NCBI GenBank assembly: GCA_963666945.2
Contig: CAXXRT010000057.1
Span: 1-49,416 of the forward strand
Length of the DNA: 49,416 nucleotides
From: G963666945 sp963666945
GTDB taxonomy: Bacteria > Bacteroidota > Bacteroidia > Bacteroidales > Marinifilaceae
Direction of reading: 5' to 3'
Made by a program: the position numbers and the translations under genes. Numbering within the stretch: position 1 is the first letter of the stretch; each line of letters starts with the position of its first letter. Of the stretch, positions 28,770-36,661 are shown piece after piece. Under the pieces are notes generated by a model. The model worked only from the letters and a program-made list of their open reading frames with translations, made no database searches and was not told the DNA's origin.

Positions 28770-29603
28770 TTACCCGATAAATTCAATCCTGTTGTCCGAT
28801 ATTTTTATTAATCTTTTCTTGTAAAGATTTCCTACTGCTTTCTTGAAGTTTTTCTTGCTGACTCCAAACATTGAGTATATATCTTCAGCAGGACTTTTAT
28901 CTGAAATATTCAATACTCCGTTGTTGTCTCTTAGTTTTAATAGTATTATATCACTCAGATCATAGATCTTATCGTGGCCTGCTTGTTGTAAGGAAAGATC
29001 AATCTTTTCGTCTTCTCTTATCTTTTTTATATAGCCTTCTATCTCCTGACCGGGTTTTATTGAAGAGAATACCTCATTCTTGTATAACATTCCCCAGTGA
29101 AGGTCATTAATAATTGCTTTATATCCTAAATCGGTCTGATTTACAATCTTGAGCTTTACTTTTTCTCCTTCCTTGTATTCTGCGGGAAGGTTGTCTAAAT
29201 ATTTATCGATCTTGGCTGAGGCAGCAATACGGTCGCTGTCAAAATCGTAATATACGTATACCATATACGATTTGCCTTCTTCCATATTTTGCTTCTGCTC
29301 TCGGAAAGGAACAAGTAAATCTTTTTGAAGTCCCCAATCAAGGAATGCTCCTATCTTTGTGGTGGCAACAACCTTAAGCATGGCAAATTCACCAACTTCC
29401 ACATATGGTTTTTCGGTAGTGGCAACAGGTCTGTCCTCGGAATCAAGATATATAAACACTTCAACAGTATCATCAACCTTACATCCTTCCGGAACATATC
29501 TTTTGGGCATTAAAATCTCACCCCAGTCTTCTCCATCAAGATAAACACCAAAATCAACTATCTTAACAACCTTGCATTTATTTGTTTTTCCTATTTCAAC
29601 CAT
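28770..29603 (-). CDS. S1-domain RNA-binding protein, CvfB/YitL family
   Basis: The 277-residue cytosolic protein has tandem S1-like OB folds (about 1-65, 67-130, 140-210; for example VVKIVDFGVYLDGEDWGEILMP and LKIVNQTDLGYKAIINDLHWGML) and a C-terminal winged helix (DKSPAEDIYSMFGVSKKNFKKAVGNLYKKRLI). CvfB relatives bind RNA and affect virulence-gene expression in Staphylococcus; the role in Bacteroidota is unknown. A TACCTTTG box stands 20 nt before the start. Confidence 0.87.
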   Translation of the reverse strand: MVEIGKTNKCKVVKIVDFGVYLDGEDWGEILMPKRYVPEGCKVDDTVEVFIYLDSEDRPVATTEKPYVEVGEFAMLKVVATTKIGAFLDWGLQKDLLVPFREQKQNMEEGKSYMVYVYYDFDSDRIAASAKIDKYLDNLPAEYKEGEKVKLKIVNQTDLGYKAIINDLHWGMLYKNEVFSSIKPGQEIEGYIKKIREDEKIDLSLQQAGHDKIYDLSDIILLKLRDNNGVLNISDKSPAEDIYSMFGVSKKNFKKAVGNLYKKRLIKISDNRIEFIG

Positions 29604-29622
29604 TACTTAAAATTTTAAAAAG

Positions 29623-29630
29623 CAAAGGTA
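29623..29630 (-). promoter_or_regulatory. -7 promoter box of the S1-domain gene
   Basis: TACCTTTG on the minus strand, exact TAnnTTTG, 20 nt before the ATG. A TTTTA element lies 18 nt upstream. Confidence 0.5.
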
Positions 29631-29664
29631 TGCTAATAATTAATAAAGTAAAATGTATACCTTG

Positions 29665-30636
29665 TTATTTTTCTAATATTACATTTAAAGGACTTTTTAT
29701 ATTTTTTATGTCTATGTTTGCTATGTCCTTGTAAATCATGGTCGACTGACTGTTTTTATGTCCCAGTAGTTTTTGTATAATATGAATATCACAGCCATCT
29801 TCAAGTAAATGTACTGCGAAACTATGCCGGAATGTATGGCAACATATCTTTTTCTGGATTTGAGTCTTTAATAGAGCTTCTTTTATTGCTTTTTGCAGAT
29901 AACTTTCGCTTATTGGATATTGCAGATACTTTTCATTGGATTTTATTAAGCGTAAATTTGGAGAGGGAAATAAGAAATGCCAGTTTAATTCCTTTGAAGT
30001 ACTCTGTTTGTTGATTTTAAGAGAGTCTGGGAGAAATACTCCTTCATATTCATGCAAATTTATATGCTCATTAACCGATATTCGTACTTTATTAATTTGT
30101 TGATGTAATGATTTTATCAGTGTATCAGGCAATAAGGTTATTCTCGGATTTTTATATTTCCCTATTTTTATATGGTTTTCATTGAAATTAATGTCCCTTA
30201 TCCTGATTTGAATACATTCTGAGATACTTATACCGCAACCGTACATAAGGCATGTCATTAACCATTTATCTCCGTTAAGATATTGTAATATACTTTCTAT
30301 TTCTTCACGACTTAAGATTACCGGGTTTTGTTTTGAACAATCAGAGTATGTGTTGATATCTTTATCTATTGTGATATTCAATACATTTTCATACAGGAAT
30401 TTAATAGCATTAATGGCTTGATTTATTGTTGATGGGGCCAGATTTCGTTCTTCTTTTAAAAAGCAGATAAACTCTACAATCTTGTTTTTAGATAATTTTT
30501 CTGAATTTATATTAATATCATGGAAATATAAAAATCGGTAAATCCAGTCCAAGTAACATTTTTCTGTATTTAAGCTATATTGCTTTTCTCTGATTGTTTT
30601 CCTGGCAATTTCTAAAAGTTTACTATCTTCTTTCAT
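29665..30636 (-). CDS. Integron-integrase-like tyrosine recombinase lacking the first catalytic Arg
   Basis: The 323-residue protein has an N-terminal SAM-like core-binding domain (about 5-90; SLNTEKCYLDWIYRFLYFHD, as in IntI proteins) and a catalytic domain. Between the beta-hairpin Lys (IGKYKN) and the HxxR box it carries an extra stretch (about 196-225; GVFLPDSLK...ELNWHFLFPSP) matching the extra region of integron integrases. HTFRH (His267, Arg270), LLGH (His293) and TMIY (Tyr302) are intact. Box I reads YGCGISISEC, with Ser137 where nearly all relatives have the first catalytic Arg (codon AGT). It is probably inactive or unusual. No attC array was recognised beside it. Confidence 0.82.
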   Translation of the reverse strand: MKEDSKLLEIARKTIREKQYSLNTEKCYLDWIYRFLYFHDININSEKLSKNKIVEFICFLKEERNLAPSTINQAINAIKFLYENVLNITIDKDINTYSDCSKQNPVILSREEIESILQYLNGDKWLMTCLMYGCGISISECIQIRIRDINFNENHIKIGKYKNPRITLLPDTLIKSLHQQINKVRISVNEHINLHEYEGVFLPDSLKINKQSTSKELNWHFLFPSPNLRLIKSNEKYLQYPISESYLQKAIKEALLKTQIQKKICCHTFRHSFAVHLLEDGCDIHIIQKLLGHKNSQSTMIYKDIANIDIKNIKSPLNVILEK

Positions 30637-31107
30637 AATCTACCATTTCACGTCTTTGTCTCTTAAGAAAAGTTTATTCTGTTGATACGAAAGAAAAGTG
30701 CATTTGTTTTTGATAGATATATTTGTTGGTAATTATTGTTAATCCGGGATATCATTTGACCCTGCTAAACGAATTCTTAAATAATATTGTCGTTTTTAAG
30801 ATAGCTGAACGATTTTTATTTACTAGTTCAATGTTATTTGTTATTATTATATTGATATTTTGATAGCTGAAGTATGAGTGATATTAAATCGGTATAATCC
30901 AACTATTCCCTCATTATCCGTAAAATTTCATTGTTTAAATTGATTAGAGACAAATATCTGTACATTTTCTTTAATGGCTTATTTTTCAGGTGTTTCGTAT
31001 ATCTAAGCATATAAGTTATTTATACTGTTTTTTTATGAATTTATTCTGGAGAGTTTAACGTTATTAATTTAAATGGAGTGAGGTATTAATTTAAAAATTA
31101 GAATGTC
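30637..31107. other. Intergenic region, 471 nt, between recombinase and lipoprotein genes
   Basis: Both flanking genes point outward. A plus-strand TATATTTG box lies at 30718-30725, but with TTTG only 11 nt upstream and nearly 400 nt from the next gene. This is where an integron would have attI; I see no convincing attI or attC core pair. No coding potential. Confidence 0.35.
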
Positions 31108-31488
31108 ATGAAAACAATTAAAGTTATAAGTTCTGTTGTAATACTTTTGTCAATGTTTTTTATAGAATGTAGTGATGAGAGTGATTTTGTCTCTAATGGT
31201 GAAACAGATGATCTGAAAGTGGAAGTAATAACTGGGGATTCCTATCTTAAGGTAGGTAATGAATGTTTCGGCTGTGGGGATGTTTTCTTCGATGGTAAAT
31301 TAATTGGGTCTGTTGAAGGTGGGTGTTGTGGAGAATGGTGTGTGCCTGAAGGTGATCATAAGGTCTATTTATATGGCGAATATGAAGGATGTTGTGGTAG
31401 AAATCTGATATTTAAAGAAGGAGAGGTTACTTTTCTTTGTATAAAAGATGGAAAAGTAGTTGAGGTTACGCCAAATTATGAAGAATAA
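31108..31488 (+). CDS. Small cysteine-rich lipoprotein, probably surface-exposed
   Basis: The 126-residue protein has a lipoprotein signal; Cys21 in FFIECSDESD is the likely lipid site. The residues after it (S-D-E-S-D) resemble the Bacteroidota surface lipoprotein export signal. The mature part carries eight more Cys at about 53, 56, 73, 74, 78, 95, 96 and 111, in CFGCG, GGCCGEWC, EGCCG and FLC patterns. The spacing suggests a disulfide-knitted or metal-binding small beta domain. I do not recognise a family. It sits beside the recombinase, facing away, like a gene cassette in size. Confidence 0.65.
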   Translation: MKTIKVISSVVILLSMFFIECSDESDFVSNGETDDLKVEVITGDSYLKVGNECFGCGDVFFDGKLIGSVEGGCCGEWCVPEGDHKVYLYGEYEGCCGRNLIFKEGEVTFLCIKDGKVVEVTPNYEE

Positions 31489-31922
31489 ATAATTTAGTGA
31501 TACTAATTTTTCATTAATTATTTTATAAATTCCTTAATTATTTTATTTTTGCATAAAAATGGGGTTATTATAACCCCTTGACTTTTAAAATTTATTTATC
31601 GTGGAAAGAGAAATATTATTACAATTGCTGCCAAAAAGATTGTATATAAATATCAAAAACAGAGACGAATATATCTAGTCTTCATTTTCTCCATAGGCAT
31701 TTCCGCCACTTTATAGCATACAGGTTTTTAAATTATTGAATTAATATATTCTGACAGATAAGTATATTGTGTTTATCATAAATGTTTGGTTGGGCTTTAT
31801 AATAATATTGGTATAATGTCTTGTTTGTGGTAGCTGAGAATAATGAATTATTTGTCTGGTAATGAATGACCTGTAGGTGCTGAATAAATTGCAAATATTA
31901 TAATTATATAAAATATTTCTCA
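31489..31922. other. Intergenic region, 434 nt, with a promoter box and hairpin
   Basis: At 31544-31551 a TATTTTTG box follows TTTTA by 18 nt, resembling a promoter. From 31561 to 31577 GGGGTTA-TTA-TAACCCC forms a perfect short stem, which can be the terminator of the lipoprotein gene or a structure at the very 5' end of a long leader for the oxidoreductase operon. The remaining ~340 nt are AT-rich without clear signals. Confidence 0.4.
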
Positions 31923-34439
31923 ATGGCTAATTTTAAGAAATTAGTAGAATCACCTGTTGGAAGCAGGCATATTCTACAAGGTAATCAGGCATTTGCCCTT
32001 GGGGTGATGCATGCGGGTTATCACTGTGCAGAGGGTTATCCTGGTACTCCTAGTACTGAAGTAATAGATAAGTCTCTGGCTAAGGTTCAGGATAAAATTT
32101 TAGTAGGATGGGATGTTAACGAGGCTGTTGCCGTTGCCGTTGGTGTGGGGCATGCTGTTGCCGGTCACGATACTGTTGTGACAATGAAGACTCCTGGTGC
32201 TTTTCAGGCTGGTGATCCTATAACAACAGCGGCTTTTTTTAATAATCCTGCTGGTGCTTTAGTGCTTTTCGTTGCTACTGATTATATGCCTTCCAGTACT
32301 CAACATGTTATTGACCTTCGTCATTTCTTCGCTTCATCACGTATTCCTGTTTTGGAGCCTCGTAACCATCAGGAAATGTACGAAATTGCTGCTCACGCTG
32401 CTGATGTTAGCCGTGAGTTCAATACTCCTGTTGTAATTCTTGCAAGTGGTATCCTTTGTCACTCTGAAGGTCTTATTGAGACTAAAGAGTCAAGAACGGT
32501 TACTCCTCGTGAGGTACCAGCCGATCTTAAACAATGGATGAATATGCCTAACATTGCACGTAAGGGTTATAATCATGCTACTCAGGTGCGTATACCTGCT
32601 GTTCAAAACTGGGCAGAAACATCGTCTCTTAATTCGCAGATAGAGGGTAAGGAAGATTGGGGAGTTATCGTTTGTGGTGAAAGTCATATAATGCTTCAGG
32701 AGGCTCTTACTTTGGCAAAACTGAATCCTTATATTCTGTCTTTAGGTACTGTTTATCCTCTTCCTGAAAAGCTTATCCGTTCTTTCGCAAGCAAGGTTGA
32801 CGGTAAGATATTTGTTATTGAAGATGGTGATAAGTTTGTAGAGGATAAGATCAAGCTTATGGGTATTGAAATCATTGGTAAAGAGGAAAATTCTGTTATC
32901 ACTGACTGGACTCCTGAGATGATACTTGAATTCCTTAACTCTGAGCTTAATTTCGGATACAACAAGGAAAATAAATCACTTAGCGTTGCTCCGGTAATGC
33001 GACCTCCGGCTATCTGTCCTGGTTGTCCTTACCGTGCTTTCGGGCTTACTGTCGATAAGCTTCGCAAGCAGAAAAAGATATTCTCTGGTTTTGGTGATAT
33101 TGGTTGTTCTACTCTTATATATTTCCAGAATGCAATAGATACTTGCCTTTGTATGGGTGGGTCGGATGCTATGCGTCAGGGATTTGTGATCTCTCGTCCT
33201 GAGTATGCTTCAAAGACTATCTCTGTTCTTGGGGATTCTTGTGAATGTCACTCTGGTCTTGATGCTACCCGTAACGCTGTGTTCCGTAATACTCCGGGTG
33301 TAAAGATTGTTCTTGACAACCGTATTACTGCAATGACTGGTGGTCAGCCTGCTCCAAGTTCTGATTGCAATCTTGCTGGTGTGCCTAATAAATTTAGTCT
33401 AAAGAAAGCCTTAGAGGCTGAACAGGCCAGGGTTGTTACTGTTCCTTCTTACGATATCAAGGCTGTTGAGGCTGAGCTTAAAAATTCGCTGGAACTTGCT
33501 GAACAGGGTGAATTCACTACTCTTGTATTCGAGGGCCCTTGTGTAAATCAGGTGGAAAGCAAGAATAAGGTTAGAACGGTGAAGATTGATATGGATAAGT
33601 GTATCAAGTGTGGTCAGTGTAATATCTGTCCTGGTATTGAGTTCGACAAAGAAAACGGTCCTCGTTTTACTTCGCTTTGTACTAACTGTGGTGGTAACAC
33701 TCAGGTATGTATGCAGCGTTGTCCTGTTGGTGCTATTGTTGTTGAGGATGAGGCTCCTAAAAAGACTAAGGCTGAGGCTCCTGTTTTTCCTGAACTTCAG
33801 GAACTAAAAGATGTTAAGGTTGCAAAGGAAGATCTTCCTGAGTCTCTTCGTCTTGCTATCCGTGGTATCGGTGGTCAGGGTAACCTGTTCTTCGGTAAGG
33901 TTCTTTCTGCAATGATGATGAATACTCCTTATGCTGATGCTCACATTGTTAAGGGTGATACTCATGGTATGGCTCAGCTTGGCGGACCGGTTATCTCTAC
34001 ATTCTCATGTGGTAATGTTTCTTCTCCTACTCTTGCGCCGGGATCAGCCGATGTGCTTGTAGTTATGGAGAGCAGCGAGGTGCTTCGTCCTGGTTTCCTT
34101 GAGCTTTTAAAACCAAACGGAACTATTCTTTTTAACAAATTCAGGGCTCTTCCTCCAAATACTAAGATGGAAGATTATCCTAAGTTTGAGGAGATTGAAA
34201 AGGCTCTTGAGGGTTACAAGGTTATTGAAATAGATGCTAATGAAATAGCTCTTTCTCTTGGTGATAAGTCGGGAAGATCGGCTAACGTGGTTGTTCTAGG
34301 TATACTCTCGACTATGAATCCTTTCAATCGTATCCCGGAAGATCTATGGCTTTCTGCTCTAATGGATCTTTCACCAAACGATATGATTAAGGCTGCTAAC
34401 CAAATGGCATTTAAGGGAGGACGAGAGTATGCTAAATAA
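31923..34439 (+). CDS. Fused alpha-beta indolepyruvate-type ferredoxin oxidoreductase
   Basis: An 838-residue single-chain 2-oxoacid:ferredoxin oxidoreductase that would convert aryl-pyruvates (or related oxo acids) plus CoA to acyl-CoA, CO2 and reduced ferredoxin. In order: the alpha domain (about 1-190, GYPGTPSTEV), a middle domain, the TPP domain (about 370-560; PPAICPGCPYRAFG, GFGDIGCSTL, TAMTGGQPAP), a ferredoxin domain (about 570-620; CIKCGQCNICPG and CTNCGGNTQVCMQRCPVGAI, with unusual second-cluster spacing) and a C-terminal IorB domain (about 635-838; IRGIGGQGNLFFGKVL). It is translationally coupled to the acyl-CoA synthetase gene (11-nt overlap). Codons are biased, suggesting high expression. 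Confidence 0.9.
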   Translation: MANFKKLVESPVGSRHILQGNQAFALGVMHAGYHCAEGYPGTPSTEVIDKSLAKVQDKILVGWDVNEAVAVAVGVGHAVAGHDTVVTMKTPGAFQAGDPITTAAFFNNPAGALVLFVATDYMPSSTQHVIDLRHFFASSRIPVLEPRNHQEMYEIAAHAADVSREFNTPVVILASGILCHSEGLIETKESRTVTPREVPADLKQWMNMPNIARKGYNHATQVRIPAVQNWAETSSLNSQIEGKEDWGVIVCGESHIMLQEALTLAKLNPYILSLGTVYPLPEKLIRSFASKVDGKIFVIEDGDKFVEDKIKLMGIEIIGKEENSVITDWTPEMILEFLNSELNFGYNKENKSLSVAPVMRPPAICPGCPYRAFGLTVDKLRKQKKIFSGFGDIGCSTLIYFQNAIDTCLCMGGSDAMRQGFVISRPEYASKTISVLGDSCECHSGLDATRNAVFRNTPGVKIVLDNRITAMTGGQPAPSSDCNLAGVPNKFSLKKALEAEQARVVTVPSYDIKAVEAELKNSLELAEQGEFTTLVFEGPCVNQVESKNKVRTVKIDMDKCIKCGQCNICPGIEFDKENGPRFTSLCTNCGGNTQVCMQRCPVGAIVVEDEAPKKTKAEAPVFPELQELKDVKVAKEDLPESLRLAIRGIGGQGNLFFGKVLSAMMMNTPYADAHIVKGDTHGMAQLGGPVISTFSCGNVSSPTLAPGSADVLVVMESSEVLRPGFLELLKPNGTILFNKFRALPPNTKMEDYPKFEEIEKALEGYKVIEIDANEIALSLGDKSGRSANVVVLGILSTMNPFNRIPEDLWLSALMDLSPNDMIKAANQMAFKGGREYAK

Positions 34440-36486
34440 TCAGGTAATAGATCCTAAATCAATAGTAGTAGTGGGTGGTTCCAACTCGGTGTTTAAGCCG
34501 GGTGGGAAAGCCCTTAAAAATATAATAGACAAGGGGTACAAGGGGGAAATCTTTGTAATCAACCCTAAGGAAGATGTTGTGCAGGGAATAAAATCTTTCC
34601 GTACAGCAGATGAATTACCTCATGCCGATCTTGCAATTATAGGTGTTCCTGCTCCTTTCGTTCTGGAGAGTGTAAGGACTCTTGCAGAGAATTGTGGCGT
34701 TAAGGCTTTTATTATCCTTTCTGCCGGATTCTCTGAAGTTGGAGGAGAGGGGAAAAAGGCTGAGGATGAGGTTGTGCGTATCTGTAACGAAAACAATGCG
34801 GCTCTTATCGGTCCTAACTGTACTGGTGTTCTGACTCCAAACTTTAGCGGTGTGTTTGCTGGTCCTCTTCCAAAACTTGACCCTAAGGGTTGTGATTTCG
34901 TGAGTGGTTCGGGTGCTACTGCTGCCTTCATTATTGAGGAGGGTATGGCAATAGGTCTTACTTTTGCAAGCATGTTCGCGGTGGGTAACTCTGCCCAGAA
35001 TGGTGTTGAAGAGGTGCTTGAGTATTGGGATAATTCTTTCGATCCAGAGACTAGCTCAAGAATAAAACTTATATACATGGAGAATGTTAAGAAGCCTGAG
35101 AAGTTTCTTAAACATACTTCATCACTAATTAAAAAAGGTTGTAAGATTGCTGCCATTAAATCGGGTAGCTCTTCTGCTGGTAGCCGTGCTGCTTCTTCGC
35201 ATACGGGGGCTCTTGCCAGTCCCGATGTTGCTGTCCAGGCTCTCTTTAACAAGGCGGGAATTATACGTTGTCAGGGTAGGGAAGAGTTGGTGATGGTGGC
35301 TGCCGTGTTAACACAACCTGAACTTAAGGGTAAGAACATTGCCGTTTGTACTCAGGCCGGTGGTCCTGGGGTTATGCTGACCGATGTGCTTTCTAACGGT
35401 GGTCTTGATGTGCCTCACCTGGAGGGTCCTCATGCCGATGCTTTGCTTGAAAAGCTGTATCCTGGTTCTAGTGTGGGTAATCCTATTGATTTCCTTGCTA
35501 CAGGTTCTGCTGAACAGCTTGGTGAGATCATAGACTCTATGGAGAATAACTTCCCTGAGATTGATGGTATGGCTGTTATTTTCGGTGACCCTGAGCTTGT
35601 TGATGTGCGTCCTGCCTATAAGGTTATTAGTGATAAGATGGCGGTATGTAAAAAGCCTATTTATCCTATCTTGCCTTCAATGACTACTGGTGCAGAGCGT
35701 ATCAATTACTTTAAAAACGAGCTTGGAAGGGTGTATTTCCCTGATGAATTGACTGTCGGTCAGGCTATAGTAAATATCTTCAATACTCCTAAGCCTGTTG
35801 AGGCAGAGGAAATGCCTGTGGTCGATACTGAAAAGATTCGTTCTGTGATTGAATCTTGCAATGATGGGTATATTGAGCCGGATAAGATTCAGGAATTGCT
35901 CGATGCTGCAGGAATATCTAGGGCTGGTGAGGCTGTTGTAACAACCGAGACCGATGCGGTTGCCAAGGCTCAGGAGCTTGGATTCCCTGTGGTGATGAAG
36001 GTTGTGGGTCCTGTTCACAAATCGGATGTAGGGGGTGTTGTTCTTAATGTCGACTCACCAGAAATAGTTGCTGATGAGTTTAACCGCATGATGAAGATCA
36101 AGGATACGACGGCAATACTTATCCAGCCTATGCTTTCTGGTACGGAACTTTTCATAGGTGCCAAGGCAGAGGACGATTTCGGTCACCTGGTTCTTTGCGG
36201 ATTGGGTGGAATATTCATTGAGGTGCTAAAAGATACTTCTGCGGCTCTTGCTCCTGTAGGTAGTAAAGAGGCTGTTAAGATGATTAAAAATCTTAAGAGT
36301 TATAAAATTATTGAAGGTGTTAGAGGTCAGGAGGGTGTAAATATTGCTATATTTGCCGATACTATAGTACGACTTTCTGCTCTTTTAAAGGCAGCCCCTG
36401 AAATAAAAGAGATGGATTTAAACCCACTTCTTGGTACAAAAGACAAGGTGACTGCGGTAGATGCAAGAATAAGAATTGAACTATAA
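34429..36486 (+). CDS. ADP-forming acyl-CoA synthetase (acetate-CoA ligase type), fused alpha-beta
   Basis: Converts acyl-CoA + ADP + Pi to free acid + ATP + CoA, a substrate-level phosphorylation. The 685-residue chain has the CoA-binding domain (about 8-135; SIVVVGGSNS, LIGPNCTG), ligase domains with the phospho-His (His258 in ASSHTGALASPD), and a C-terminal ATP-grasp domain (about 465-685; LGFPVVMKVVGPVHKSDVGG, MDLNPLL). The start overlaps the oxidoreductase stop by 11 nt and has AGGGAGGA just upstream, a Shine-Dalgarno-like site rare in this phylum. Pairing with the IOR suggests it uses the aryl-acetyl-CoA made there (inference). Confidence 0.93.
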   Translation: MLNNQVIDPKSIVVVGGSNSVFKPGGKALKNIIDKGYKGEIFVINPKEDVVQGIKSFRTADELPHADLAIIGVPAPFVLESVRTLAENCGVKAFIILSAGFSEVGGEGKKAEDEVVRICNENNAALIGPNCTGVLTPNFSGVFAGPLPKLDPKGCDFVSGSGATAAFIIEEGMAIGLTFASMFAVGNSAQNGVEEVLEYWDNSFDPETSSRIKLIYMENVKKPEKFLKHTSSLIKKGCKIAAIKSGSSSAGSRAASSHTGALASPDVAVQALFNKAGIIRCQGREELVMVAAVLTQPELKGKNIAVCTQAGGPGVMLTDVLSNGGLDVPHLEGPHADALLEKLYPGSSVGNPIDFLATGSAEQLGEIIDSMENNFPEIDGMAVIFGDPELVDVRPAYKVISDKMAVCKKPIYPILPSMTTGAERINYFKNELGRVYFPDELTVGQAIVNIFNTPKPVEAEEMPVVDTEKIRSVIESCNDGYIEPDKIQELLDAAGISRAGEAVVTTETDAVAKAQELGFPVVMKVVGPVHKSDVGGVVLNVDSPEIVADEFNRMMKIKDTTAILIQPMLSGTELFIGAKAEDDFGHLVLCGLGGIFIEVLKDTSAALAPVGSKEAVKMIKNLKSYKIIEGVRGQEGVNIAIFADTIVRLSALLKAAPEIKEMDLNPLLGTKDKVTAVDARIRIEL

Positions 36487-36494
36487 AAATATAA

Positions 36495-36528
36495 GATAGC
36501 ATATGGGCTATATAATCCATATGCTATC
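36495..36528. terminator. Long perfect hairpin between synthetase and aminotransferase genes
   Basis: GATAGCATATGG and CCATATGCTATC form a perfect 12-bp stem, 10-nt loop, 9 nt after the synthetase stop. On the plus strand GAAAAAAATAGC follows with no T tract, so it may be a partial terminator or an RNA-stabilising element. Confidence 0.5.
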
Positions 36529-36661
36529 GAAAAAAATAGCACTGAAGCTGACATGCTTTTTTTTGATGATAAATATTAGTAAAATATAATCATGAGAGAA
36601 TGAACAGATATCGCTGTTCGCAGATGTGCAATAATTTTTTTAATTTTAAAGAAATAAAAAA

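Noticed and set aside
31489..31922. attC cassette recombination site next to the integron-type integrase
   Set aside because: One GTTRRRY match (GTTGGGC, 31789-31795) has no RYYYAAC partner at a suitable distance, and the GGGGTTA/TAACCCC hairpin lacks the attC core layout.
34620..35252. Long minus-strand frame inside the acyl-CoA synthetase gene
   Set aside because: It is the mirror of a strongly conserved coding region with biased codons; the plus-strand product matches a known family along its full length.
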